Assembly (NCBI RefSeq): GCF_003046295.1
Contig: NZ_PZZN01000002.1
Coordinates: 248,001-312,000 of the forward strand
Origin: Sphingomonas aerolata
GTDB taxonomy: Bacteria > Pseudomonadota > Alphaproteobacteria > Sphingomonadales > Sphingomonadaceae
Direction of reading: 5' to 3'
DNA: 64,000 nucleotides
Made by a program: the position numbers and the translations under genes. Of the stretch, positions 17,225 through 26,120 are shown piece by piece. Under the pieces are notes generated by a model that was not told the DNA's origin, made no database searches, and saw nothing but the letters and a program-made list of their open reading frames with translations. Numbering within the stretch: the first letter of the stretch is position 1; the number at the start of each line of letters is the position of its first letter.

Positions 17225-19899
17225 TGCCGGTATCGGGCGACGGCAGACCTGATCCCGACGCCCTCCTGCGCGCCGCCGCGCAGGAGGGCAGGGGACGTTT
17301 CAAGGTGTTCCTCGGCGCCGCGCCCGGGGTCGGCAAGACGTTCGAGATGCTGTCCGAGGGCGCCGCGCGCCGCCGCGACGGCGTCGACGTCGTCGTCGGC
17401 GTGGTCGAGACGCACGGCCGGGCGGAAACCCAGGCGCTGACCCGCGGCCACGAGATCATCGCGAGGCGGGCGATCGCCTATGAGGGCCGCACGCTCCAGG
17501 AGATGGATCTGGATGCGATCCTCGCGCGCGCGCCGCGCCTCGTCCTCGTCGACGAGCTCGCACACACCAATGCGCCGGGCAGTCGCCACCCCAAACGCTA
17601 TCAGGACGTCGAGGAACTGCTGGTCGCCGGGATCGACGTCTATTCGACCGTCAACATCCAGCACGTCGAGAGCCTGAACGACATCGTCGCCAGCTTCACC
17701 CGCGTCCGGGTGCGCGAGACGGTGCCCGACAGCGTGCTGGAAATGGCCGAGATCGAGGTCGTCGACATCCCGCCCGACGAGCTGATCGAGCGACTGCGCG
17801 CCGGCAAGGTCTATCTGCCGCACGAAGCGACGCGGGCGCTGTCGCACTTCTTCTCCAAATCCAACCTGTCCGCCTTGCGCGAACTTGCGCTGCGGCGCGC
17901 GGCACAGGCGGTCGACGCGCGGATGCTCGACGACGTTCGTGCACTCGGGCTCGGCGGCACCTGGGCGGGCAGCGACCGGATCGTCGTCGCGATCAACGAA
18001 TTGCCCGGTGCCGACACGCTCGTGCGTGCCGCCAAGCGCGTGGCCGACGGGCTTCGGGGCCCCTGGACCGCGCTCTTCATCGAAACCCCGCGCGTCGCAA
18101 ATTTCTCCGACGCCGAACATCAGCGCGTTGCCGCGGCGATGACGCTGGCGACGCAGCTCGGTGCAGCCGTCGCGACGGTGCCCGCGACCGATGTGGTGGC
18201 GGGTATTCAGGGCTTTCTCGCCGATGCCCGCGCGACGCAGCTGGTCATGGGAAAGTCGCACCGGTCGCGGTGGTTTGAGTTTCTGCACGGTTCGGTCGTC
18301 GACCGGGTGATCCGCGATACTCCGGGCGTCACCGTGCATGTGCTGCCCGTGGCTGCAGACCCGCGCGGCCGGGACCGTGGTCGCCGCCGGCCGGCGCGGT
18401 GGGGTACGCCCGCCGGCTATGTGGTTACGACCGCACTCGTCGCGAGCGTCACCGGCGTCGCCAGTGCCCTGTTCCACATCCTCGATCTCGGCAACGTCGC
18501 GCTGTTGTACCTGTTGCCGGTCATGGCCGCGGCCAGCCTCTATGGCCTGCGGACCGGTCTTTACGCGGGGATCGCCTCCAGCCTTGCCTACAACTTCTTC
18601 TTCCTGCCGCCGGTCGGTACGCTGAGCATCAGCAATCCCGAAAATCTGGTCTCTGTCGTCGTCCTGCTCGCCATCGCGGTCGCGACGAGCCAGCTGACCT
18701 CACGTGTCCGGGCGCAGGCGGATCTGGCCGCGGCGAGTGCGCGGACCAACGCGACGCTCGCCGGGTTCCTGCGCCAGATCACGAGCGTTAACGACATCGA
18801 CGTCGCGGCGCAGATGATCTGCGACGACGTCCGCGGGCTGCTCGACGTACAGGTGGTCCTGCTGGTGCCCGGGATCGGCAAGAGCCTGGAAATCCTCGCG
18901 GCCAGCGATGCCGGCTATCATCTCGGCACGATGGATACCGCCGCGGCGACCTGGGCGCTCGACACGGGGATGGCGGCGGGCAAGGGCTCGGGCACGCTCG
19001 CGGCATCGGAATGGCTGTTTCAGCCGCTGAAGGCCGGGGGCCATGTGCTCGGCGTGCTCGGAGTTGCGAAGGACAGCGCAGCCGACCCGGTTCGCGCCGA
19101 CCAGCTGCCGTTGCTCAGCAGCCTGCTCGACCAGTCCGCGTTGGTGCTCGAACGGTTGCGGCTCGAGGTCGAGATGCGCGATGTCGAGACCGTGCGGACG
19201 CGCGACCGGTTGCGCGCCGCGCTGCTGTCCTCGGTGAGCCATGACCTGCGCACGCCGCTGACCGCGGTCATCGCCGCGGCGGACCAGCTCGAGCATGGCG
19301 CGACACCCGACCTGATCGCGACGATCAAGGCCGAGGCCGCGCGGCTCAACCGTTTCGTCGCCAATCTGCTCGACATGGCACGGGTCGAGGCGGGCGCGCT
19401 GAAGCTCAACATCGAACCGACCGACCTGAGCGATGCAGTGACGGGCGCGGCGCACGATGCGCGGCGCGCGCTGGAGGGCCATGCGGTCCGGCTCGACGTC
19501 CCGCCCGACCTGCCTTTGGTCTATACCGACCCGCAGCTGCTCCACCATTGCCTGCTCAACCTGCTCGACAATGCGGGGCGCTACGGCGATCCCGGAACCG
19601 AGATCGTGATCGAGGGGCGGCACCGGTTCGGCGAGCTTCGTCTGGCCGTCATGGATCACGGACCCGGCCTGCCGCCGGGCAAGGAAACCGAAGTGTTCGA
19701 GACGTTCCGCCGCCTCGAAGGGTCCGATCGCGCGGTGGGCGGAACGGGTCTCGGCCTCGCGATCGTCAAGGCGTTCGCGGAGGCGATGGACATGACGGTC
19801 GAGGCCGGGAACCGCGACGATGGTAGCGGAGCCGCCTTCGCGCTGATCTTCCCCCGCGGGCTCATCGTCCGCGACCTCAAACCCGAAAGCATCGCCTGA
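17224..19899 (+). CDS. kdpD: Osmosensitive potassium-channel sensor histidine kinase
   Basis: An 891-residue kinase with full KdpD architecture. The N-terminal KdpD domain has a Walker A-type G-A-A-P-G-V-G-K-T (residues 31-39) and L-V-D-E-L-A-H-T-N around 108-116. A universal-stress-like domain (about 250-375), four closely spaced membrane helices (about 400-495) and a GAF-like region follow. The HisKA motif S-V-S-H-D-L-R-T-P-L has His at about residue 673. The HATPase domain shows N-L-L-D-N-A and G-G-T-G-L-G-L-A-I-V. It senses low potassium and phosphorylates KdpE. It overlaps kdpC by one base and abuts kdpE. Confidence 0.97.
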   Translation: MPVSGDGRPDPDALLRAAAQEGRGRFKVFLGAAPGVGKTFEMLSEGAARRRDGVDVVVGVVETHGRAETQALTRGHEIIARRAIAYEGRTLQEMDLDAILARAPRLVLVDELAHTNAPGSRHPKRYQDVEELLVAGIDVYSTVNIQHVESLNDIVASFTRVRVRETVPDSVLEMAEIEVVDIPPDELIERLRAGKVYLPHEATRALSHFFSKSNLSALRELALRRAAQAVDARMLDDVRALGLGGTWAGSDRIVVAINELPGADTLVRAAKRVADGLRGPWTALFIETPRVANFSDAEHQRVAAAMTLATQLGAAVATVPATDVVAGIQGFLADARATQLVMGKSHRSRWFEFLHGSVVDRVIRDTPGVTVHVLPVAADPRGRDRGRRRPARWGTPAGYVVTTALVASVTGVASALFHILDLGNVALLYLLPVMAAASLYGLRTGLYAGIASSLAYNFFFLPPVGTLSISNPENLVSVVVLLAIAVATSQLTSRVRAQADLAAASARTNATLAGFLRQITSVNDIDVAAQMICDDVRGLLDVQVVLLVPGIGKSLEILAASDAGYHLGTMDTAAATWALDTGMAAGKGSGTLAASEWLFQPLKAGGHVLGVLGVAKDSAADPVRADQLPLLSSLLDQSALVLERLRLEVEMRDVETVRTRDRLRAALLSSVSHDLRTPLTAVIAAADQLEHGATPDLIATIKAEAARLNRFVANLLDMARVEAGALKLNIEPTDLSDAVTGAAHDARRALEGHAVRLDVPPDLPLVYTDPQLLHHCLLNLLDNAGRYGDPGTEIVIEGRHRFGELRLAVMDHGPGLPPGKETEVFETFRRLEGSDRAVGGTGLGLAIVKAFAEAMDMTVEAGNRDDGSGAAFALIFPRGLIVRDLKPESIA

Positions 19900-20586
19900 A
19901 TGCCCGCAAAGATTCTCGTGGTGGACGACGAAGCCGCGATCCGCCGCCTGCTGCGCAACACGCTCACCCGCGCGGGCTATGCCGTGGTCGAGGCCGAGGA
20001 CGGGCGACAGGCGCTGCAGCAGGCGGCGGTCGAGCATCCAAGCGCGGTCCTGCTCGACCTCGGCCTGCCCGACCGCGATGGGTTGAGCCTAATCCCGCTG
20101 CTAAGGACGCACGGCGATGCGGTGATCCTGGTGGTGTCGGCGCGCGATGCGGTCGACGAGAAGGTCACAGCCCTCGACCTGGGGGCGGATGATTTCATCA
20201 CCAAACCGTTCGACAGCGAGGAACTGCTGGCCCGGCTGCGCGTGGCGCTGCGTCATCATGGACTGTCCGAAACCACGCCGAAGATCGTACGCACCGGCGA
20301 TGTCAGCATCGATCTCGATCGCCGGGTCGTGTTCCGGGGCGCGGAGGAACTGCATCTCACCCGCAAGGAGCACGACGTGCTTGCGGTGCTTGCCCGGCAC
20401 ATCGGCCGCGTCGTGACGCATCAGCGCGTGCTCGCCGCGGCCTGGGGCGGCGAGGAGGATCCGCGCGTCGAATATCTCCGCATCGTCATCCGCAACCTGC
20501 GGCAGAAGCTGGAGCATCCGGGACCAGTCGGCAGCGTGATCGCCAACGAACTGGGCGTCGGCTACCGCTTGCGTGCCGATGCGTAG
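19900..20586 (+). CDS. kdpE: Kdp response regulator (OmpR family)
   Basis: A 228-residue OmpR/PhoB-type regulator. The receiver domain has the acidic pair D9/D10, the phosphoacceptor Asp53 (V-L-L-D-L-G-L-P-D) and a conserved Lys in I-T-K-P-F. The C-terminal winged helix includes L-T-R-K-E-H-D-V-L-A-V-L and V-G-Y-R-L-R. KdpE activates kdp transcription when phosphorylated by KdpD. Its ATG directly follows the kdpD stop codon with no spacer. It closes the operon, so the system is probably autoregulated. Confidence 0.97.
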   Translation: MPAKILVVDDEAAIRRLLRNTLTRAGYAVVEAEDGRQALQQAAVEHPSAVLLDLGLPDRDGLSLIPLLRTHGDAVILVVSARDAVDEKVTALDLGADDFITKPFDSEELLARLRVALRHHGLSETTPKIVRTGDVSIDLDRRVVFRGAEELHLTRKEHDVLAVLARHIGRVVTHQRVLAAAWGGEEDPRVEYLRIVIRNLRQKLEHPGPVGSVIANELGVGYRLRADA

Positions 20587-20667
20587 CGAGGTCCTTGCGG
20601 ATATCTCGATTGACATAGCATCGACGGGCACCGCGACTTGGATGCCTGACCGATGCCGATGTCCTCG

Positions 20668-20826
20668 TCAGGCGGCCGTGCTGACGGGCGTTTCCGAAAT
20701 GAGCGACAGATACAGGTTCGCGAGTTCGTAATGGCGGGCGCAGGCGCTGGGATCTTGGGTGGCGGCGGCCATTGCAATTTCCTGCTCGGCTCGCCGTTCG
20801 AAATAGCACCGATCTGCGTCCGTCAT
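20668..20826 (-). CDS. Short conserved hypothetical protein
   Basis: A 52-residue hydrophilic peptide beginning M-T-D-A-D-R-C-Y-F-E-R-R-A-E-Q-E. It has a likely two-helix hairpin (A-C-A-R-H-Y-E-L-A-N-L-Y-L). I recognise the pattern as a short hypothetical found in sphingomonads, but no function is known. The frame runs upstream to an ATG at 20886, but those extra residues are basic and unlike the rest, so I chose the ATG at 20826. It stands alone, convergent with kdpE. Confidence 0.5.
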   Translation of the reverse strand: MTDADRCYFERRAEQEIAMAAATQDPSACARHYELANLYLSLISETPVSTAA

Positions 20827-21124
20827 CGTCAAGCCCCTCGCGCAGCATTGCTCGCGTGTGTTTCGCCGCCGGCGAGTGCCAGCCATGCGGCGTCCTAGGC
20901 GCGGGACCAGATCGCGACAAGAGCTATTGTTCGCTATATGTTCTTCGGCTAAGGACCCTCAATCCGTGGCGAAGTCCGTGCGTGTCGGTCGGACTCCGGA
21001 GGGCTCGTGCAGTACAGTTCTGGGTGCGCGTCCGTTGACGAATGGATACATGCCAAATCGGGCTGAACTATAGCCGTTTGGGATGTTCATGAAAAGTAAA
21101 TAGAAATTGTTCTCAGATGCATCC
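20827..21124. other. Intergenic region without a recognisable gene
   Basis: About 300 bp, less GC-rich than the flanks near its end. It contains another GCTATATG at about 20934-20941 similar to the repeats upstream of torF. It probably carries the promoter of the GAF-GGDEF-EAL gene and that of the small divergent gene; no coding region or clear hairpin is visible. Confidence 0.4.
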
Positions 21125-23017
21125 ATGGCTTATGATTTCTCCATGACCGATCTATCCTATTCAGTCGGTGATGATACCCAGCGTGTGGTGCTGCAACTCC
21201 AGAACGCGATACTCAAGAGGATTGCCCGGGGCGAGAGTCTGGACGTCACCTGCCGGTCGTTATGCGAGCAGGTCGAGCAGCTGGTGCCCGGCGTGATCTG
21301 TTCGGTCCTGACGGTCGACCGCGCGGGCAGGATGCATCCGCTGGCCGGCCCCAGTCTTCCGGAGTCGTATTCGCAGGCAATCGATGGCGCCGCGATCGGG
21401 CCGCTGGCCGGGTCGTGCGGCACCGCCGCGTATCTCGGCATCGACGTCAGCGTCGCGGATATCGCGACCGATCCGCGCTGGGCCGATTTCAAGCATCTGG
21501 TGGCGCCGCTCGGTCTGCGCGGCTGTTGGTCGAGCCCGATATCGAATCCGGACGGGCTTACCGTGGCGACCTTTGCCTTTTACTACCGCGAAGCGCGGGG
21601 TCCGACGGCGTTCGAACGCGTGCTCGTCGAACATTGCCTGCATCTCTGCCTGATCGCCATCGATCGCCATAATCGCGTCGTCGAACATGAGCGGCGCGCC
21701 TTTACCGACACGCTGACGGAACTGCCCAACCGGGCCGCCTTCAATGCGGCATTGGCCGATATCCGGGGTCGGTCGGTCGCGCGCTGGGCGCTGTTCGTGC
21801 TCGATCTCGACAATCTGAAGGTGATCAACGACACGTTCGGGCATCCGGCCGGCGATGCTGTCCTGCGGATCGTCGGTCAGCGGATCGCGGCGGCGGGAGA
21901 GCCCGGGCGGACCTTTCGGGTGGGGGGCGACGAATTCGCGCTGATCCTGGAGTCGGCGGACGACCTGGCCGAACCCGATGCGATCGCGCAGCGGATCCTC
22001 GATGCGCTGGGCCGACCCGCCGATTGCGGCGGCCAGATCGTCGTGCCGCGCGCGACCATCGGTGGCGCGGTCTATATCGCGGGCGATCCCGTGACCGCCC
22101 CAGTGCGCCAGAACGCCGATTTCGCGCTGTACCATGCAAAGGACACCGCGCGCGGCAGCTTCGTGATGTATTCGGCCGCGCTGGGTTCGAGCATGACGCG
22201 GCGCCTGCACGCGATCCGCGATGTCAGCGCAGCACTCTGTGACGGACGGATCGAGGCCTATTACCAGCCAATCTTCCGGCTCGACACGCGTGAGATCGTC
22301 GGTCTGGAAGCGCTGTGCCGGATGCGCATTGACGACCGGATCATTTCCGCCGCCGCGTTCCACGAAGCCACCAGCGATGCGCGGGTTTCGACCGCACTGA
22401 CCGAGCGGATGATGGGGCTTGTCGCCGCCGACATCCGGACCTGGCTCGATCTGGGTCTCGCAATCCAGCATGTCGGGATCAACGTCTCGTCGGAGGATTT
22501 GAGCGGCGGGGCGATTGCGCGCGTGCTCGCATCGGCGTTCGAACGCCATGACGTCTCGCTAGAGCATGTCATCCTGGAGGTCACCGAAACCGTGTATATG
22601 GGCCGAGGCGACCAGGCGATCCAAGAGGCGATCCGCGCGCTGCGCGACCATGGCATCCGGGTGGCGCTCGACGATTTCGGCACCGGTTTCGCGTCGCTCA
22701 CGCATCTTCTCACGGTGCCCGTCGACGTGATCAAGATCGACAAGACGTTCGTCGATCATCTCGAACCCGACAGTGTCAGCGCGACGATCGTCGAAGGGCT
22801 GATCCGCGTCGCCAAGAAAATGGGCATCCGGATCGTCGCGGAGGGGATCGAGTCGGATCAGCAGATCGCGCAGCTTCGCGCGATCGGCTGCGTGCTTGGC
22901 CAGGGATTCGTATTTTCCCCGGCGGTCGACCGGGATGCGACGACCGCGCTCCTGGCGATGCACGGGCAGCGCGAGGCGCGGCGTGTCGGCGGCGGCGGGA
23001 TGGCACGGGCCTCGTGA
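21125..23017 (+). CDS. GAF-GGDEF-EAL cyclic di-GMP turnover protein
   Basis: A 630-residue soluble protein. An N-terminal GAF domain (about 20-190) includes A-G-S-C-G-T-A-A-Y-L and F-A-F-Y-Y-R-E-A-R-G-P-T. The GGDEF domain has R-V-G-G-D-E-F-A-L-I-L at about 265-275. The EAL domain has V-G-L-E-A-L-C-R-M (EAL at about 395-397), D-D-F-G-T-G-F-A-S-L and K-I-D-K-T-F-V. Both catalytic signatures look complete. No strong ribosome binding site decides between the ATG at 21125, the ATG at 21143 and a TTG at 21107; 21125 is chosen because it keeps the whole helix before the GAF fold. It is a single-gene unit. Confidence 0.9.
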   Translation: MAYDFSMTDLSYSVGDDTQRVVLQLQNAILKRIARGESLDVTCRSLCEQVEQLVPGVICSVLTVDRAGRMHPLAGPSLPESYSQAIDGAAIGPLAGSCGTAAYLGIDVSVADIATDPRWADFKHLVAPLGLRGCWSSPISNPDGLTVATFAFYYREARGPTAFERVLVEHCLHLCLIAIDRHNRVVEHERRAFTDTLTELPNRAAFNAALADIRGRSVARWALFVLDLDNLKVINDTFGHPAGDAVLRIVGQRIAAAGEPGRTFRVGGDEFALILESADDLAEPDAIAQRILDALGRPADCGGQIVVPRATIGGAVYIAGDPVTAPVRQNADFALYHAKDTARGSFVMYSAALGSSMTRRLHAIRDVSAALCDGRIEAYYQPIFRLDTREIVGLEALCRMRIDDRIISAAAFHEATSDARVSTALTERMMGLVAADIRTWLDLGLAIQHVGINVSSEDLSGGAIARVLASAFERHDVSLEHVILEVTETVYMGRGDQAIQEAIRALRDHGIRVALDDFGTGFASLTHLLTVPVDVIKIDKTFVDHLEPDSVSATIVEGLIRVAKKMGIRIVAEGIESDQQIAQLRAIGCVLGQGFVFSPAVDRDATTALLAMHGQREARRVGGGGMARAS

Positions 23018-23045
23018 GGATGCGGCCTGCCTAGTGCCGGCGGTA

Positions 23046-23059
23046 CCCCGCGAGCGGGG
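23046..23059. terminator. Small GC hairpin between convergent genes
   Basis: CCCCG-CGAG-CGGGG lies 29 bp after the GGDEF/EAL stop and 26 bp before the end of the convergent gene. There is no T-run, so its role as a terminator is uncertain. Confidence 0.3.
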
Positions 23060-23084
23060 GTGGCGCAGCATCCATGGCTCGGGC

Positions 23085-23456
23085 TTACTGGTAGCGGAGC
23101 GTCTTTTCGAACCCTTCATTCGTCTTGGCCATCTTGGCGATCTTGCGCAGCTGGCTACGGACATGGCGCTGGAACCGGATATCGTCGTAGATGCCGGTCG
23201 CGGTATAATCGTCCTGCGCGATCAGGTCCTTGAGCCGTTTGGCAAAACCGGCCTGATCCGCGGTGCAGTCCGGTGCCTGAAGCGCCCGGCAGGCCCATTC
23301 CTCGGCGGCCGCCTTGTCATAATCGTCCTGCGCCTCGTAGCCGCGCCGGTCCGCCATTGCCTGGTCGAGCTTCGCCGCGGCAAGCCGCCGCTCGAGCCAG
23401 GTTTTGACCAGAGTCCCGTCCCACGCCGCGCTTTTGGTATTCGCCGGATCATTCAT
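23085..23456 (-). CDS. Hypothetical protein
   Basis: A 123-residue charged, helical protein without membrane segment or signal peptide. Features include W-L-E-R-R-L-A-A-A-K-L-D-Q-A-M, an acidic Q-D-D-Y-D-K-A-A-A-E-E-W-A-C and a basic C-terminal third. I do not recognise a family. I chose the ATG at 23456 (M-N-D-P-A-N-T-K); the frame continues upstream, but that part is arginine/proline-rich and unlike coding sequence here. It is convergent with the preceding gene. Confidence 0.5.
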   Translation of the reverse strand: MNDPANTKSAAWDGTLVKTWLERRLAAAKLDQAMADRRGYEAQDDYDKAAAEEWACRALQAPDCTADQAGFAKRLKDLIAQDDYTATGIYDDIRFQRHVRSQLRKIAKMAKTNEGFEKTLRYQ

Positions 23457-23648
23457 CGTTCGCTCCAATGCTTTCCGGCTTATGCGCAAATCGGGAACGT
23501 TCAAGCGCGTTTGCGGGCGTCGCTCCGGGTATCGGCGTGGTGCCCGGGGTCGGTGCGGGATCGAGCGGCGCGCTGGTATGGAGCGCATTGACGGTGTCAT
23601 CCGTTGACGGAGCCGATCACACGATCGCTCCAACTGACAGGATCCCTT

Positions 23649-24107
23649 ATGCTTCGTTCCCTTCTGATAGGCCTGGTGGCCGGCCAGCGTGCGATGACGC
23701 CGCTTGCTGCACTGGCCGGCGCCGCACAGCGCGGCACGCTCCCTGAGGATACCGCTGGAGCGCGTCTGATGGCGGCGCCGCTGATCAGCGCCGGGGGCGT
23801 GGCGATGGCGGCGGCCGAGATGGCGGGCGACAAGATGAAGACCGCGCCCGATCGTACCGTGTTCCTCGGTCTGCTCGCGCGCACGATCACGGGCGGCTTT
23901 GCCGGCGCGGCGCTCGCCCCGCCAAAGCGTCAGCTGACGGGCGCAGCGGTCGGGATCGGCGCGGCGATCCTGTCATCCTATGGTGGCCTCGCCGCCCGCA
24001 AATGGGCGATGGAACGCTGGGGGCAGACGAGCACCGGGTTCGTCGAGGACGCGATCCTGATGTCCGCGGCGACCGCGATCGTTCACGCCAGGCCGGCGCA
24101 CGCCTGA
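23649..24107 (+). CDS. DUF4126-like small membrane protein
   Basis: A 152-residue Ala/Gly-rich protein beginning M-L-R-S-L-L-I-G-L-V-A-G-Q-R-A-M-T-P, then A-A-E-M-A-G-D-K, with several short hydrophobic helices. This fits the DUF4126 group of inner-membrane proteins of unknown function. I chose the ATG at 23649 because an upstream TTG would add a hydrophilic stretch before the first helix. A hairpin 10 bp after the stop may end its transcript. Confidence 0.6.
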   Translation: MLRSLLIGLVAGQRAMTPLAALAGAAQRGTLPEDTAGARLMAAPLISAGGVAMAAAEMAGDKMKTAPDRTVFLGLLARTITGGFAGAALAPPKRQLTGAAVGIGAAILSSYGGLAARKWAMERWGQTSTGFVEDAILMSAATAIVHARPAHA

Positions 24108-24116
24108 CGCCGGATC

Positions 24117-24152
24117 GCCGTCAGCGGCGGCCGCCGCGCCTTCGCTGACGGC
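24117..24152. terminator. Stem-loop after the DUF4126 gene
   Basis: Arms GCCGTCAGC and GCTGACGGC (9 bp, perfect) enclose 18 nt that include the palindrome GGCGGCCGCC. No T-run follows, so termination is plausible but unproven. Confidence 0.4.
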
Positions 24153-24286
24153 ACGATCTCCGACTAGATCTGGCTATTCTAATACTTCGCTTCGTCACAA
24201 TACATCAGATATCGATCTATTGCCTCCGGCTCCACCTTCTCGCGCACAAACAACAGTGATAAGCGCGAGATATTACGGGGGGATCT

Positions 24287-24709
24287 ATGATTCGAGCAAT
24301 CATTCTGGCTGCGGCATTTGCGGCGACGGTTCCAGCAGGGGCTTCGGCGAAGGATGATCCGAACACGCTGACGCACGGCATGGTGCAGATGAACCTGAAG
24401 GTCGGCACCACGACGCAGGCACAGATCATCGAGGCGTTTGGCGGGCCGAACATTACCACTATCGATGGTTCCGGACAGGAAATGTGGGTCTATGACCGCC
24501 ATGCCACGGTGTCTTACGACAAGACATCGGGGTTTTCGATCGGCCTGTTCGGCGGCGGTGGTGGCGGCGGCGCCGCGGGGCTGGGCGGTCTGGGGTTCAG
24601 CAACAAGAAGTCGCGGTCGAGCCAGTCGTCGCGCGCCATGACACTCGTGATCAAGTTCGACGCGAACAAGGTCGTCAGCGATTTCCAAAGCCGCAGCAGT
24701 TCGTTCTAA
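24287..24709 (+). CDS. Secreted protein with BamE/SmpA-like fold signature
   Basis: A 140-residue protein with a signal peptide ending near G-A-S-A-K. The central part, L-K-V-G-T-T-T-Q-A-Q-I-I-E-A-F-G-G-P-N, followed by E-M-W-V-Y-D-R, resembles the BamE/SmpA-type pattern (V-G-M-T-x-x-Q-V-x-x-x-L-G-x-P). It is interrupted by a glycine-rich run (about residues 86-101) before a final beta segment. It has no lipobox, so it is probably periplasmic. GGGGGGAT immediately precedes the ATG region and may serve as the ribosome binding site. It is followed after 12 bp by another secreted protein, so the two likely act together. Confidence 0.6.
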   Translation: MIRAIILAAAFAATVPAGASAKDDPNTLTHGMVQMNLKVGTTTQAQIIEAFGGPNITTIDGSGQEMWVYDRHATVSYDKTSGFSIGLFGGGGGGGAAGLGGLGFSNKKSRSSQSSRAMTLVIKFDANKVVSDFQSRSSSF

Positions 24710-24721
24710 GGGGGAATATCA

Positions 24722-25303
24722 ATGAAGAAGCTTTTCGTAGCGCTCGCCATGGCGGGTGCGTGCCTCGACGCGTCTGTCGCCTATGCAAAAAAGCCGGTGG
24801 TCATGTCGTCGCTCGAACTCCAGCAACTGCAGGGTCGGGACATCGAGGCGAGCAAGGACCAGGTCTTCGGCGCCGTCATGTCGGTGCTGCAGGATTCGGG
24901 CTATCGTATCCAGGCCGCCGACAAGGACACCGGGCTGATCACCGGTATCGCCTCGACCAAGGGCAAGATGTCGTACAGCCTGTGGACCGGTTTCGGTAAA
25001 TCGAAGAAGACGCCGATCGTCTCGGCCTTTATCGAGCAGACCAGCCCGTCGACGACGCATGTGCGGCTGAGCTTCGTCATGGGGAAAGTCAAATCGACCG
25101 TCTATGGCTCGGGGGCGCAGGACGAAGAGCCGATCTACGACGTGTCGGTCTATCAGACGGCGTTCGAGCAGATCAACCAGACCGTGTTCATCCGCCAGAC
25201 GATGAAGTCCCCGGCCGCGACGGTGGCGTCGCCGGGTGCGCCGATCGCCGCGACGCCTGTCGCTACCACGGTCGCGCCCGCCGCGCCGTCCGCCCCCAAG
25301 TGA
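24722..25303 (+). CDS. Secreted hypothetical protein
   Basis: A 193-residue protein with a signal peptide (M-K-K-L-F-V-A-L-A-M-A-G-A) cleaved near A-Y-A-K. The mature domain reads like a periplasmic alpha/beta fold (S-K-D-Q-V-F-G-A-V-M-S-V-L-Q-D-S-G-Y, then A-A-D-K-D-T-G-L-I-T-G) similar to lipoprotein-type domains that test for stacked beta strands. A low-complexity Ala/Pro/Thr tail ends the chain. It is preceded by AAGGGGGAAT and forms a two-gene unit with the BamE-like gene. No specific function is recognisable. Confidence 0.55.
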   Translation: MKKLFVALAMAGACLDASVAYAKKPVVMSSLELQQLQGRDIEASKDQVFGAVMSVLQDSGYRIQAADKDTGLITGIASTKGKMSYSLWTGFGKSKKTPIVSAFIEQTSPSTTHVRLSFVMGKVKSTVYGSGAQDEEPIYDVSVYQTAFEQINQTVFIRQTMKSPAATVASPGAPIAATPVATTVAPAAPSAPK

Positions 25304-25310
25304 CGATCGG

Positions 25311-25338
25311 TCAGGCGGGCGGTACGCCGCCCGCCTGA
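25311..25338. terminator. Strong hairpin between convergent genes
   Basis: Twelve-base perfect arms TCAGGCGGGCGG and CCGCCCGCCTGA enclose a TACG tetraloop. It starts 8 bp after the upstream stop codon. No T-run follows; a bidirectional terminator is likely. Confidence 0.55.
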
Positions 25339-25406
25339 TCATGGTTGTGGGTGATTGCCGCTTGGCGTCGGCGCGCGGCCCGATGCCGCGCTGGGTGGTT
25401 CGACTC

Positions 25407-26060
25407 TTATAGCAGGGTGCGGCCCGGCGTTGCGGCGGTGCGGGTCGGGAAGACGGGGCCGCGCACCGTCATCCGGCTGGCCGGATAGGGGCGCTGCAGT
25501 GCGACGACGTCGTCGTAGCGACCGGCGAGCCAGAGCGCGTGATCGTCCGGATGCAGGATGGTGATCATCGCCTTGGGGTGGATCGGCGCGACCAGGTCGT
25601 TCGCGTCGCAGGTGACCATCGCGAAATACCGCTGCTCGCCGATCTGGCGCCAGAATCCGGCGATCGCGAACACGTCCTGGTCGATGACGTCGAACCACAT
25701 CTCGCCCTTGATCGGCTTTTTCCCGTCGCCGCGATCGACGGGGTCGGGCGTCCATTCGCAGAATTCGGTGAGTGGGATCAGGCACCGGTTCTCGGGGTTC
25801 GCGGCAAGCGCTTTCCACTGCGGCAGCGCGAGGTTGCGGACGTTGGTCATCGGCCATGGCGCCTGCCCGGCGGTCACGTCCCACTGCATCACATCGAGCC
25901 CGCGGGCCCCGTCCTGCTCGCGGATCACATAGGCGCGGCTCTTGGGGTAAAGCTCGGTCGGATTGAACCGGTTATCCATCGGCCTTGGCGTCAGCCAGCC
26001 CGCGCCAAAGACCTGGGTCAGGGTTTCGGGCTCGCCCTCGAACCGCGCGCGATTACACAT
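25407..26060 (-). CDS. SRAP-domain (HMCES/YedK-type) abasic-site processing protein
   Basis: A 217-residue protein starting M-C-N-R-A-R-F, where Cys2 becomes the catalytic N-terminal residue after Met removal. Family landmarks are F-N-P-T-E near residue 50, C-L-I-P-L-T-E-F-C-E-W-T with the active-site Glu, and L-H-P-D-D-H-A-L-W-L with the active-site His. SRAP proteins form a covalent crosslink with abasic sites in single-stranded DNA and protect them from error-prone processing. I chose the ATG at 26060 because Cys must follow Met1; the frame extends 17 codons upstream. It is not next to recA, lexA or imuB here. Confidence 0.9.
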   Translation of the reverse strand: MCNRARFEGEPETLTQVFGAGWLTPRPMDNRFNPTELYPKSRAYVIREQDGARGLDVMQWDVTAGQAPWPMTNVRNLALPQWKALAANPENRCLIPLTEFCEWTPDPVDRGDGKKPIKGEMWFDVIDQDVFAIAGFWRQIGEQRYFAMVTCDANDLVAPIHPKAMITILHPDDHALWLAGRYDDVVALQRPYPASRMTVRGPVFPTRTAATPGRTLL

Positions 26061-26120
26061 GGGGTGCCGATGCGATGGGACCGGCCGTCGCGCAAGCCTG
26101 TGGAAAGGCACGACACCCGG

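Noticed and set aside
16876..18477. 533-codon minus-strand frame across kdpC-kdpD
   Set aside because: Antisense to two well-supported kdp genes; no start context or protein-like composition.
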